Positions 44,804 to 53,518 of a stretch of DNA of 64,000 nucleotides are shown in pieces (position 1 is the stretch's first letter; each line of letters starts with the position of its first letter). The stretch is from Celeribacter ethanolicus (GTDB taxonomy: Bacteria > Pseudomonadota > Alphaproteobacteria > Rhodobacterales > Rhodobacteraceae): assembly GCF_001550095.1 (NCBI RefSeq), contig NZ_LRUC01000049.1, forward strand, positions 1 to 64,000, written 5' to 3'. The translations under genes were made by a program, and so were the position numbers. The notes under the pieces were generated by a model. That model did no database searches, was not told the origin of the DNA, and saw only the letters and a program-made list of their open reading frames with translations.

Positions 44804-45754
44804 ATGTCCGGATTTCCCCGCAAGATCATCATCGACACCGACCCCGGCCAGGACGACGCCATGGCGATCCTTCTGGCGCTCGGCTCGCCCGAGGAGATCG
44901 ACCTTCTGGGCATCACCGCCGTCGCCGGAAACGTGCCGATTGCCCGCACTTCGGAAAATGCCCGCAAGATCTGCGAAGTTGCCGGACGGCCCGACGTCAA
45001 GGTCTTCGCGGGCTGTGACCGCCCTCTCGCACATACGCTCGTGACCGCCGAACATGTTCATGGCAAGACCGGGCTCGATGGCATCGAACTGCCCACCCCC
45101 GCCATGACGTTGCAGGCGCAGCACGGCGTCGATTTCATCATCGAAACGCTGCGCTCGGAGCCCTCCGGCACGGTGACCCTCTGCCCCATGGGCCCGCTGA
45201 CCAACATCGCGACCGCGTTTGAGAAAGCCCCCGACATCGTCGCGCGTGTGCAGGAAGTGGTGCTCATGGGCGGGGCCTATTTCGAAGTGGGCAACATCAC
45301 CCCCGCCGCCGAGTTCAACATCTATGTCGACCCGGAAGCCGCCGAGATCGTGTTCCGTTCCGGCGCCAAACTCACCGTCATGCCCCTGGACGTGACGCAT
45401 AAGGTTCTGGTCACTGCACCGCGTTTGCAGGTCTTCAAGGACTTCGGCAACCATCTCGGCGATGTCGTCGCGGGCTGGCTCGATTTCTTCGAGCGCTTCG
45501 ACATCGAGAAATACGGCTCCGAAGGCGGTCCGCTGCACGATCCGACCGTGATCGCCTGGCTGATCCGGCCCGAGCTGTTCTCCGGTCGCCTGATCAATGT
45601 CGAGATCGAGACCAAATCCGATCTGACGCGCGGCATGACCGTTGCGGATTGGTGGGGCGTGACCGACCGGCCGAAGAACGCGATGTTCATGGGAGAGGCG
45701 GATGCCGAAGGCTTCTTTGCGCTTCTGACCGAGAGGGTGCGACGTTTGGCCTGA
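44804..45754 (+). CDS. Inosine-uridine preferring nucleoside hydrolase family protein
   Basis: This is an N-ribohydrolase of 316 aa cleaving nucleosides to base and ribose. The calcium/substrate motif DTDPGQDDA (near residue 12) is intact, and MGGAYFEVGNITPAAEFNIYVDPEAA is the second conserved block. The C-terminal His/Asp site is in GPLHDPTVIAWL. Nucleoside preference is unclear. It stands alone, 73 bases after the lipoprotein gene. Confidence 0.92.
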   Translation: MSGFPRKIIIDTDPGQDDAMAILLALGSPEEIDLLGITAVAGNVPIARTSENARKICEVAGRPDVKVFAGCDRPLAHTLVTAEHVHGKTGLDGIELPTPAMTLQAQHGVDFIIETLRSEPSGTVTLCPMGPLTNIATAFEKAPDIVARVQEVVLMGGAYFEVGNITPAAEFNIYVDPEAAEIVFRSGAKLTVMPLDVTHKVLVTAPRLQVFKDFGNHLGDVVAGWLDFFERFDIEKYGSEGGPLHDPTVIAWLIRPELFSGRLINVEIETKSDLTRGMTVADWWGVTDRPKNAMFMGEADAEGFFALLTERVRRLA

Positions 45755-45800
45755 CCTGCCGAGTATTTGGACAGCAAAGGAAACGGACTAGATAAGCCCC

Positions 45801-47201
45801 ATGACCCAATTCGACAATTCCTATGCCCGCCTGCCCGACCGTTTCTTCACCCGCATCGCGCCGGAACGCGCGCCGGCCCCCGAAATGGTGCTTTGGAACG
45901 CGCCTCTGGCCGCTGAGCTGGGCGTCGCCGATTGGGATGCGGAGATTTGCGCGGGCAATGTCATTCCCGACGGTGCCGATCCGATTGCGCAGGTTTACGG
46001 CGGGCATCAGTTCGGCAACTGGTCGCCGCAGCTTGGCGACGGCCGCGCGGTGATGCTGGGCGAGGTGGTCACGGACAAGGGGCGGTTCGACATTCATCTC
46101 AAAGGCGCGGGGCGCACACCCTATTCGCGCAATGGCGACGGCCGGGCGTGGATCGGGCCGGTGCTGCGCGAGTATATCGTCAGCGAATTCATGCATGCCG
46201 TGGGCGTTCCCACGACCCGCGCCTTGGCCGCCGTCAGAACCGGCGGGCGGGTTCAGCGCGAGCGCGCCTATCCCGGCGGCCTTCTGGTGCGCGTTGCGGC
46301 CTCGCATATCCGCGTCGGCACGTTTCAGTATTTCACCGCCCGCGAGGATTATGAGGCGGTCCGCCTCCTGACCGATCACGCTCGCGCCCGGCATTTCCCG
46401 CAGGCCACGAATACGATTGAGTTCTATCAGGAGGTGGTGCACGCACAGGCACGGCTCATCGCCACATGGATGGGCCTCGGCTTTGTCCACGGCGTGATGA
46501 ACACCGACAATATGGCCGTCTCCGGCGAAACCATCGACTTCGGTCCCTGCGCCTTCATCGACGGTTACAGTCCAAAAGCGGTCTACAGTTCCATCGACAC
46601 CCATGGGCGCTATGCCTATGAGCAACAGCCGAGCATGGCGCATTGGAACCTCGCCCAGCTCGGCTCCTGTTTCGTGCCGCAGCTCGAAGACGAGCTTGGC
46701 GGACAGCAACAGGCGATTGATGCGCTGACCGAGGTGCTGAATTCCTTCCCCGGTCTCTATCAGGCGGAATGGCGTAAGGTCTTCGGAGCCAAGCTCGGCA
46801 TTGCGGATGCCCGCGAAGACGATTTGCCCCTGATCCAGGATCTGCTCGGGATGATGGCCAAGGACGGCGCGGATTTCACCAATACCTTCCGCGGCTTGCT
46901 CGACGGTTCCGCGCGCGACTGGATGCTGGACCGGGAGATATTCGACGACTGGTCCGCACGCTGGCAGGCGCGCCGCAGCCCCGACTGGCAGGACATCGCC
47001 GCCAAGGCCACCCCCGCCGTCATCCCGCGCAATCATCGCATCGAAGAGGCGATTCAGGCGTCTCTTGCGGGCGATGACAGCAAGGCGAAACGTCTCGCCG
47101 AGGTGCTGTCGCACCCGTTCGATCTTGCGGAGGCGGATCGCGATCTGGGACTGCCACCGCGCGAGGATCAGATGGTGCACATGACCTTCTGCGGCACCTG
47201 A
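45801..47201 (+). CDS. selO: Protein adenylyltransferase SelO
   Basis: This is a pseudokinase-fold enzyme that transfers AMP to protein hydroxyls (SelO/YdiU/UPF0061), 466 aa. YGGHQFGNWSPQLGDGRAVMLGEV near residue 70 is the hallmark glycine-rich region, the active-site segment is LKGAGRTPYSRNGDGRA, and GVMNTDNMAVSGETIDFGPC holds the metal-binding Asn/Asp. The C-terminus has no selenocysteine and ends MVHMTFCGT; the CxxU-like ending is replaced by a single Cys. The stop lies three bases from a convergent gene. Confidence 0.93.
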   Translation: MTQFDNSYARLPDRFFTRIAPERAPAPEMVLWNAPLAAELGVADWDAEICAGNVIPDGADPIAQVYGGHQFGNWSPQLGDGRAVMLGEVVTDKGRFDIHLKGAGRTPYSRNGDGRAWIGPVLREYIVSEFMHAVGVPTTRALAAVRTGGRVQRERAYPGGLLVRVAASHIRVGTFQYFTAREDYEAVRLLTDHARARHFPQATNTIEFYQEVVHAQARLIATWMGLGFVHGVMNTDNMAVSGETIDFGPCAFIDGYSPKAVYSSIDTHGRYAYEQQPSMAHWNLAQLGSCFVPQLEDELGGQQQAIDALTEVLNSFPGLYQAEWRKVFGAKLGIADAREDDLPLIQDLLGMMAKDGADFTNTFRGLLDGSARDWMLDREIFDDWSARWQARRSPDWQDIAAKATPAVIPRNHRIEEAIQASLAGDDSKAKRLAEVLSHPFDLAEADRDLGLPPREDQMVHMTFCGT

Positions 47202-47204
47202 GCG

Positions 47205-47768
47205 TCACGCCCGGCGAAACACGCCGGGATAGTCGCGCACCAGCCCGTGCTCATCGACCTCGATCTCGGCGGCAAACCCGCTGGAGAGTCCTTCATAGAG
47301 ATACCGCTCCGGACCGAGGCAGGTGTAGCGCTGCGCCACCTTACGCGGCAGGAAGCGCCCGACGCCCTCTCCCGGCGGCGGCACATAGGCCACCTCAATC
47401 TCCCGGCTCTCTCCCTCGGCCAGTCCGAGACGCCGGATCGGCAGCATGTTCGTCGCGGGGGTCACGGCGATGTCGACATCGAGACAGCCCGCAAGCGCCG
47501 GCAGCGCCTCGTCCCGCGTCGTGTCACGCCAATGGCCCTCTCCGTCACTCGTCACATGAAGCTCAGGCCCGCCGACGTATCTGACCCAGACTTCACGGGT
47601 GTGAAACGCCGCATCGGCCGCGACCATGTATTGCGCCGCATAGGCCGGAGACTGCCCGCCGCTCAGCGCCGCAGTGAGCACCGCGCCCTGAGCATCGACC
47701 AGAAGATGGCAATGCTCCATTCCCTCCGCCTCCCAGGCGTTCCAGCGAACCGCAATACGTACTGACAT
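47205..47768 (-). CDS. Putative glycolipid-binding domain protein
   Basis: This 187-aa cytoplasmic protein belongs to the PA1994-like putative glycolipid-binding family. The pattern VRWNAWEAEGMEHCHL at the start and CLDVDIAVTPATNMLPIRRL in the middle are characteristic. QRYTCLGPERYLYEGL and the C-terminal VDEHGLVRDYPGVFRR complete the fold. The ligand is unproven. It runs convergent to selO. Confidence 0.82.
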   Translation of the reverse strand: MSVRIAVRWNAWEAEGMEHCHLLVDAQGAVLTAALSGGQSPAYAAQYMVAADAAFHTREVWVRYVGGPELHVTSDGEGHWRDTTRDEALPALAGCLDVDIAVTPATNMLPIRRLGLAEGESREIEVAYVPPPGEGVGRFLPRKVAQRYTCLGPERYLYEGLSSGFAAEIEVDEHGLVRDYPGVFRRA

Positions 47769-47785
47769 GAGGGCCTCCCTGGGGC

Positions 47786-48442
47786 TTATTTGTCCCGATA
47801 TTTCGTGAAAAATTTTCCATTGCGCTGGATAAAATCACGGATCAGCCCGGCGAAAGGCGCGCGCCGGTCGCGTTTGAGATAGATCACCCCGGACAGTGCT
47901 CCGATCAGCCCGCCGCCCGCATCGACGATCAGGTCCCACATCGTATCCTGAAGCCCGGATTTCTGCATGTTGGTGCCGAACATCTGGTCCATGGAATATT
48001 CGAAAATCTCCCAGAGCGCACCGATCGACATGGCAAAGCTGAAGGCAAACAATCCCATCGCCCAGGGCGGTGCGGCATAGCGGTCGCCCTGAAACAGCAT
48101 GAAGATCGCCACGAACCCGACAAGACCGAAGCCCAGCGCCGAGCCGCCGTGCAGCACCACATCCCACCACCAGTAGCGATAGTAGAAATCGTCCACCTCG
48201 CCGAGAAACAGCGTGGCGAAGAGAAACAGCACGATCCCGGCCATGAAGCTGCGCGGGATGTAGATCCGGAACCGCCGCGCGAAGGCCATGGGCAAAAGCG
48301 TCAGCCCGAAAGTGCCCAGCGCGATGAAGGCCGTCGAATAGGGGCCCGTCACCAATGAGACGACGAATTCCGAAAGCAGCGCCAGCCACACCAGCCGCAT
48401 AACGATCGGCTCTTGACGAAATGTGCGGAAAAACTGACGCAT
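47786..48442 (-). CDS. Membrane protein of the DUF2238/YjdF-like superfamily
   Basis: This 218-aa protein has about five to six membrane segments. Conserved charged motifs within membrane regions are WDVVLHGGSALGFG and GALWEIFEYSMDQ, with DTMWDLIVDAGGGLIG near the end, as in YjdF/DUF2238 proteins. Function is unknown. The start at 48442 follows AGAGG; the frame extends much further 5' into the divergent gene without support. A distant relative lies at 57336-57953. Confidence 0.78.
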   Translation of the reverse strand: MRQFFRTFRQEPIVMRLVWLALLSEFVVSLVTGPYSTAFIALGTFGLTLLPMAFARRFRIYIPRSFMAGIVLFLFATLFLGEVDDFYYRYWWWDVVLHGGSALGFGLVGFVAIFMLFQGDRYAAPPWAMGLFAFSFAMSIGALWEIFEYSMDQMFGTNMQKSGLQDTMWDLIVDAGGGLIGALSGVIYLKRDRRAPFAGLIRDFIQRNGKFFTKYRDK

Positions 48443-48463
48443 CTGGCCTCTACCGGGGGTGAA

Positions 48464-49201
48464 ATGCCGACATTGTGCACCTATCTTAACCGCATGCAAC
48501 CCAAAGTGGAAACAGGCGCTCTGAGGCTGGCCTCCTATAACCTGCGCAAATGTCGCGGCACGGACGGTCGGCGCGCGCCCGGTCGCATCCTCGACGTGAT
48601 CAACGGCATCGGCGCCGATGTGGTGGCCCTGCAAGAGGCCGACCTGCGCCTTGGCCCCCGCCCCGCCGCCCTGCCCGCGCGGATGATCGAGAGCCACACC
48701 GATTTCATCGCCCTGCCCGTCAACACCTCACCCGTCTCCGTCGGCTGGCACGGCAACGCCATTCTCGTGCGCAAAACCGCCACCGTCGAGGCCGTGCATC
48801 GTCTCGACCTGCCGGGTCTCGAGCCGCGCGGGGCGGTGGCCGTCGATCTGCCGGATCTGCGCGTCGTCGGCGTGCATCTGGGGCTCCTGCGCAGTTCCAG
48901 GCAAAAGCAACTCCACGCCATCCGCGCCCATCTCGCGACACTCGATGCCCGACCGACCGTTATCCTCGGCGATTTCAACGAATGGTCGCAGACGCAGGGC
49001 CTCGATCCGCTGAAAGACGCCTTCGAGATTTCCACCCCCGGTCGCTCTTTCCATGCCAACCGCCCGATGGCCGCGCTCGACCGCATTGCCTTTTCCGACC
49101 GGATCGAGATGCGTGACGCGGGCGTCGTACAGACCGTGCTGTCGCAGCGCGCCTCCGATCACCTGCCGGTCTGGGCCGATCTGCGCCTGCCTGCGCCCTG
49201 A
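48464..49201 (+). CDS. Endonuclease/exonuclease/phosphatase family protein
   Basis: This EEP-family phosphodiesterase has 245 aa. ASYNLRKC near residue 25 and LQEADLRLG supply the metal-binding Asn and Glu, GDFNEW the second metal site and SDHLPVWADL the catalytic histidine. The substrate (nucleic acid, phospholipid or sphingomyelin-like) is not clear. No signal peptide is evident, so it is probably cytoplasmic. GGGGG lies four bases before the ATG at 48464; ATGs further up- or downstream are possible. Confidence 0.85.
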   Translation: MPTLCTYLNRMQPKVETGALRLASYNLRKCRGTDGRRAPGRILDVINGIGADVVALQEADLRLGPRPAALPARMIESHTDFIALPVNTSPVSVGWHGNAILVRKTATVEAVHRLDLPGLEPRGAVAVDLPDLRVVGVHLGLLRSSRQKQLHAIRAHLATLDARPTVILGDFNEWSQTQGLDPLKDAFEISTPGRSFHANRPMAALDRIAFSDRIEMRDAGVVQTVLSQRASDHLPVWADLRLPAP

Positions 49202-49278
49202 GCCGTCGCAGTCTCCCCTTTTCCTGACGCGTCAGAGTGCTACACAGGGCGGGATTATCCTTCCCGTGAGCCTTTGCC

Positions 49279-50550
49279 ATGACCGTTTTGCAACTCGCCT
49301 CCCTGCTGATCGTCCTCGCCGGCGCCTTCGGTGCGATCAACTACCTGTTCCTGCGTCTGCCCAGCACCATCGGCATTCTCGTTGTCTCCCTCGTCACCTC
49401 TCTGGCGATCATCGGCGTCGATTTCCTGTTTCCCAACACCGTGTTCGAAGAGGAAATCCGCGCCACGGTGCAGGAGTTCGATTTCACCGACACGTTGCTG
49501 GAAGGCATGCTCGGCCTCTTGCTCTTCGCGGGCGCGCTGCATGTCAAACTCGAAGACCTCAAGGACCAGTGGCTCCCCGTCATCCTCATGGCGACTCTCG
49601 GTGTGGCGCTGTCCACAGCCGTCGTCGGCATTGGGTTTTCCTGGCTCACCGGCATGCCTCTTTTGATCGCGCTGACCTTCGGCGCGCTGATCTCGCCAAC
49701 CGATCCGGTGGCGGTTCTGGGTGTGCTCAAGGACGCGAACCTGCCGAAAAGCCTCGAGACCAAAATCGCGGGCGAAAGCCTGTTCAACGACGGTGTCGGT
49801 TACGTGGTCTATCTGATCCTCGTCGGCCTTGCCTTCGGTGCTACGTCCTCGGGGCACGGCAGCACGGGCGAAGAGGAAAACATGGCGCTCATGGTCGGCA
49901 AGCTGTTCTTCCGCGAAGCCGTGGGCGGCGCCGTTCTGGGTCTCGTCCTCGGTTGGCTCACCTTCCGCGTCATGCGCATGATCGACGATTATTCGCTCGA
50001 AGTGCTGATCACTTTGGGCCTTGCATTTGGTGGCTACGAACTTGCCGTGGCCTTGGGCGTCTCCGCCCCGATCATGGCGGTCTGCGCCGGGCTTCTGATC
50101 GGCGATGTCGGCACGAAATACGGCATGTCGGAAGAGACCCGCAAATATGTCGCCGCCTTCTGGACCATGGTCGACGAGATCCTCAACGCCGTCCTGTTCC
50201 TGATGATCGGGTTCGAGGTCTTCGCCGTGGTCTTCGACATGGTCACCATCAAGGCCGCCGCTTTCGCCATCGTGTTGGCGCTCGTCGCCCGGCTGATCTC
50301 CGTCGTCGTCCCCGCAATGCTGTTGCACAATGTCTCGCCGTTTTCGCGCGGCGCGGTGCCGATCATGACATGGGGCGGGCTCAAGGGCGGCATCTCGGTG
50401 GCCCTCGCCCTCTCCCTGCCGGACAGCGACTGGAAACCCGTGATCCTTGCCGCCACCTATGTCATCGTCGTCTTCTCGATCATCGTGCAGGGCCTGACCG
50501 TCGCGCCGCTGGCGAAACGTGTGGGCCGTGAACCGGAGCTTAAGATTTGA
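49279..50550 (+). CDS. CPA1-family Na+/H+ antiporter (NhaP type)
   Basis: This is a cation/proton antiporter of 423 aa with about twelve membrane segments. The ion-binding motif is ISPTDPVAVLGVL (near residue 138). GESLFNDGVGYVVY (near residue 165) is the second CPA1 signature, and TWGGLKGGISVALALSLPDS lies near the C-terminus. It exports Na+ or K+ for protons, supporting salt and pH tolerance. Its TGA overlaps the TTG start of phzF. Confidence 0.93.
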   Translation: MTVLQLASLLIVLAGAFGAINYLFLRLPSTIGILVVSLVTSLAIIGVDFLFPNTVFEEEIRATVQEFDFTDTLLEGMLGLLLFAGALHVKLEDLKDQWLPVILMATLGVALSTAVVGIGFSWLTGMPLLIALTFGALISPTDPVAVLGVLKDANLPKSLETKIAGESLFNDGVGYVVYLILVGLAFGATSSGHGSTGEEENMALMVGKLFFREAVGGAVLGLVLGWLTFRVMRMIDDYSLEVLITLGLAFGGYELAVALGVSAPIMAVCAGLLIGDVGTKYGMSEETRKYVAAFWTMVDEILNAVLFLMIGFEVFAVVFDMVTIKAAAFAIVLALVARLISVVVPAMLLHNVSPFSRGAVPIMTWGGLKGGISVALALSLPDSDWKPVILAATYVIVVFSIIVQGLTVAPLAKRVGREPELKI

Positions 50551-51380
50551 CCCGCTATCTGACCTATGACGTCTTTACCGACCGGCCGTTTGGCGGCAAT
50601 CCTCTGGCCGTGGTGCCGGAGGCCACCTCTCTCCCGGAAGATCAGCTTCAAAAGATCGCCCGCGAATTCAACTATTCCGAAACGGTCTTCCTTTATCCGC
50701 CGGAAGATTCGGCCAACACCGCCCGTCTGCGGATTTTCACGCCGACGATGGAAGTGCCCTTTGCCGGTCATCCCACCATCGGCGCCGCTGTGGCGCTCTC
50801 CGAGATGGGCCATGGACCCGATCTCCGCCTCGAACTCAAGGTCGGGCTGATCACGGCGCAGGCCGAAAACGGCAACGCACGGTTCACCGCCCGCCAGCCG
50901 CTCGAAACTCTCGCGCATCCGGATGCGGCGCTGGTCGCCAGTGCGCTCGGGCTCGAGATGGCGGATTTCAAGAGCGCTCCGATCATGGCCGGCATGGGGC
51001 TGGCGTTCACCTTCACCGAACTGACAACGCGGGAAGCCCTGTCGCGCATCGCCACCGATCTCGCGCATTTCCGTGCGGGCCATGCACGCTATCCGATGGG
51101 GCTCGATTTCGCGCAGGCCCCTTACTGGCGTGACGGAGACACCGTGCATCTGCGCATGTTCTCACCGCTCGACGACATTCCCGAGGACCCCGCCACCGGA
51201 TCGGCGGCGGCGGCACTTGGGCGGTTGCTGTTTGAGGCGACGAGAGAGGATTTGTCCTTTGAGATCCATCAGGGCGACGACATGGGCCGCCCCTCGCGCA
51301 TCACCGTTTCCGTGGATGCCGGGAGCGTCACCATCGGTGGGCAGGCCATTCGGATGATGGAAGGGGCACTGGTGTTCTGA
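50547..51380 (+). CDS. PhzF-family isomerase
   Basis: This is a PhzF/diaminopimelate epimerase-fold protein of 277 aa. The catalytic glutamate lies in EFNYSETVFLYPP (near residue 46), followed by RIFTPTMEVPFAGHPTIGA. DIPEDPATGSAAAALG and QGDDMGRPSRI are family motifs. Most such proteins are not in phenazine pathways, and no phenazine gene is here. The start is a TTG overlapping the antiporter stop (TTGA) with GGAG seven bases upstream. Confidence 0.9.
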   Translation: MTRYLTYDVFTDRPFGGNPLAVVPEATSLPEDQLQKIAREFNYSETVFLYPPEDSANTARLRIFTPTMEVPFAGHPTIGAAVALSEMGHGPDLRLELKVGLITAQAENGNARFTARQPLETLAHPDAALVASALGLEMADFKSAPIMAGMGLAFTFTELTTREALSRIATDLAHFRAGHARYPMGLDFAQAPYWRDGDTVHLRMFSPLDDIPEDPATGSAAAALGRLLFEATREDLSFEIHQGDDMGRPSRITVSVDAGSVTIGGQAIRMMEGALVF

Positions 51381-51596
51381 GGTGATCTTTCGGTTCGTAT
51401 AGCCGACCTCTTCCCGCATCCTTCTTATGTCGGCGGGCCTCCCAGCACGCTCTCAGTCTTCTGATCATCGCGCCACTCTTCCACGTCCGCGCGGCTCTGT
51501 TTCGGCTCCCTCTGCGCCACGCGCTTCCGTTTCAGAAAGTCCTGTGTCTCGTCCCCCTTTCCACGCCTTCCACGTCCTAAGCGTCTCAAAAGGGGT

Positions 51597-51634
51597 CCGA
51601 CAAAAGTCCGACGCAAAGCCGACGCTTTGCCGAC
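51597..51634. repeat. Four CCGAC repeats at exact 11-bp spacing
   Basis: CCGAC occurs at 51597, 51608, 51619 and 51630, each separated by six bases. The last two copies lie in the hairpin GCAAAGC-CGAC-GCTTTGC (51613-51630). The array sits between converging phzF and tetR, 27 bases past the tetR stop. The phasing puts all copies on one face of the helix. Confidence 0.85.
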
Positions 51635-51660
51635 AGGTGGTTTACGCCCTCAGCCCCCCC

Positions 51661-52296
51661 TCACTGCGCCCCTTTGAGGATCAGTCGCGCGGTGGTGGTA
51701 AAAGCCACCTCCGCATTGGATTGCTCGTAGATCCCGCGGACATCTTCGGGCAGATCGTCGAAAAATGCCGGGCGCGGCACCGCCAGTTGCGCCGCACCCT
51801 GAAGCGCGACGACCAGCGCATGGACGAGCTCGAACGCCTCCGTGCTGCCCATCGCCCGCGCCACGGCCATCTCGGTCGCAAGCCGCATCCCCTCGCCGCC
51901 CACCGCACGTTTGGTGGCGATCAATGCCTCCTCGCTCAGGTTCGCCTCGATGATCGTGGTCAGCCGCGCCATCAGCGGCAGGAACAGCGGCACCGCCTGT
52001 GCTTCCCGCATCATCGCGTCGATCAGCGCCGCGTCGTCCTCGAGATAGGGGATCACCGCCGAGACATACTCGGTCAACGCCTCGACAAAGAGCTGCGCGA
52101 ACAGCTCTTCCTTGGTTTTCACGTAGAGATAGAGCGTCCCCTTGGCCAGCCCCGCACGTTTTGCAAGCCCCGCCATGGTCACGCCATCGAACCCCGATTC
52201 GTCGATCATCTCTCGTGCTTCCGACAATATAAATGACCGGCGGTCAGTTTTTTCCACCTTTGTGCGCGCTCTTTTCTTTTTTTCGACCAAAGACAT
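51661..52296 (-). CDS. TetR-family transcriptional repressor
   Basis: This TetR-type regulator has 211 aa. The N-terminal HTH (about residues 20-65) reads ILSEAREMIDESGFDGVTMAGLAKRAGLAKGTLYLYVKTKE in outline, with the recognition helix around KGTLYLYVKT. The C-terminal ligand domain has no motif that reveals the inducer. It is divergent from an SDR gene across 121 bases that contain two palindromic operator-like sites; a third lies inside its own codons 17-21. Autorepression and control of the SDR gene are likely. Confidence 0.92.
   Translation of the reverse strand: MSLVEKKKRARTKVEKTDRRSFILSEAREMIDESGFDGVTMAGLAKRAGLAKGTLYLYVKTKEELFAQLFVEALTEYVSAVIPYLEDDAALIDAMMREAQAVPLFLPLMARLTTIIEANLSEEALIATKRAVGGEGMRLATEMAVARAMGSTEAFELVHALVVALQGAAQLAVPRPAFFDDLPEDVRGIYEQSNAEVAFTTTARLILKGAQ
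52234..52246. promoter_or_regulatory. Intragenic TetR operator-like palindrome
   Basis: TGACCGGCGGTCA is a 13-bp palindrome inside the tetR coding region, encoding Thr-Asp-Arg-Arg. It has the same half-site (TGACCG) as the site at 52339, 105 bases away. Confidence 0.5.
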
Positions 52297-52338
52297 AGGC
52301 CTTTACCTCTCTTTCGCTCGATCTTTGCGCTTTACAAA

Positions 52339-52373
52339 TGACCGACGGTCATTAATTAAATGACCAATGGTCA
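52339..52373. promoter_or_regulatory. Tandem TetR operators in the tetR-SDR intergenic region
   Basis: TGACCGACGGTCA (52339-52351, extending to a 17-bp palindrome with flanking AA/TT) and TGACCAATGGTCA (52361-52373) are perfect odd palindromes. Their centres are 22 bp apart, two helical turns, between divergent genes, which is the expected place for TetR control of both promoters. Confidence 0.75.
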
Positions 52374-52417
52374 CTTATTGCACACCTCCCCTTCACAAGT
52401 CAAAGAAAGCCCATCCG

Positions 52418-53254
52418 ATGTCCAGCCCGTCCCCCGTTGCGAGATCCACCGACCCGAAAGTCATTCTCGTCACCGGCGCGTCCTCCGGCATCGGGCTTCA
52501 AACTGCTCTCGATCTCCTGAAACAGGGCCATATCGTGTACGGCTGCGCGCGGCGCATCGAGAGGATGGAGCCGATCCGGGCGGCAGGAGGACATGTGCTC
52601 GCGCTCGATGTGAGCGATGACGACTCGATGTGCGACGCGGTGGACGAGCTGCTCTACAGCGAAGGCCGCATCGACGTTCTGATCAACAACGCGGGCTTTG
52701 CCACCTATGGCGCGGTCGAGGATATTTCCATGGACACGGCCCGCCATCAGATCGAGGTCAACATCCTCGGACCCGCCCGCATGACCCAACTGGTTTTGCC
52801 GCAGATGCGCAAACAGAAATCCGGACGGATCATCAACATCTCCTCGATCGGCGGCACAATCCACACCCCCTTGGGTGCCTGGTATCATGGCACGAAATTC
52901 TTTGTCGAAGGCTTCACCAACGCGATGCGCCTCGAGGTCGAGGACAAGGGCATCTTCATGGTGCTGATCGCGCCCGGGTTCATCGACACGGGGTTTTCCG
53001 GCGTACTCGCCAAGGAATTGGATCGGAACGAAAAAGCCCCGGCCTACAAGCCGCTCTATGATGCGCTGCGCCATACAAATGCGACGCCCGGCTCGCCGCC
53101 TTCCGTGATCTCGGAGGTCATTTCCCGTGCCATTTCAGACGTGAAACCAAAGACCGTCTACCGCGCCGGGAAGTATTCGAAACTGCTTTATCTCCTGCGC
53201 CGGACCCTGCCGCACCGCATGTTCGACGGGATGATGTTGTCGATGCTCAAATGA
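52418..53254 (+). CDS. Short-chain dehydrogenase/reductase
   Basis: This is a classical SDR of 278 aa. The cofactor loop GASSGIG lies near residue 20, NNAG near residue 95, the catalytic Ser in NISSIGG and the YxxxK pair in WYHGTKFFVEG. CARRIERM after beta-2 suggests NADP preference. The C-terminal segment (TVYRAGKYSKLLYLLRRTLPHRMFDGM) resembles lipid-directed SDRs. The start at 52418 is chosen by similarity; the ribosome site is weak. Palindromic operators lie just upstream. Confidence 0.9.
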   Translation: MSSPSPVARSTDPKVILVTGASSGIGLQTALDLLKQGHIVYGCARRIERMEPIRAAGGHVLALDVSDDDSMCDAVDELLYSEGRIDVLINNAGFATYGAVEDISMDTARHQIEVNILGPARMTQLVLPQMRKQKSGRIINISSIGGTIHTPLGAWYHGTKFFVEGFTNAMRLEVEDKGIFMVLIAPGFIDTGFSGVLAKELDRNEKAPAYKPLYDALRHTNATPGSPPSVISEVISRAISDVKPKTVYRAGKYSKLLYLLRRTLPHRMFDGMMLSMLK

Positions 53255-53518
53255 ATCGCCCCCGGGGCCGTTGCGACAGGGTGCACATGCAGTCTGGAGC
53301 AAACCGGTCTGCATTCATCTTTGAAGCCCGGCAGCGGAGCCTTCATGCCTGAGACACTCTTTGTCCGCTGCACCACCAAGGATCTGCGACGGAGCGAACC
53401 GCGTCGGTTCATCGCGACCGGCTGAGCGCTTTCCCGCATCCCCCGTCTGCGGCTCTGCGCAATTGCCAGAACGCCGCGCACAGGGCATGGCGGAAGGAGG
53501 CATTTCAAGGACAGCCCC

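Noticed and set aside
51425-51616. 63-codon minus-strand frame after tetR (ends in ESVLGGPPT)
   Set aside because: The C-terminal part has protein-like composition, but there is no ATG or GTG start with a ribosome site, and the proposed TTG lies inside the CCGAC repeat array. Perhaps a gene remnant; not supported as a gene.
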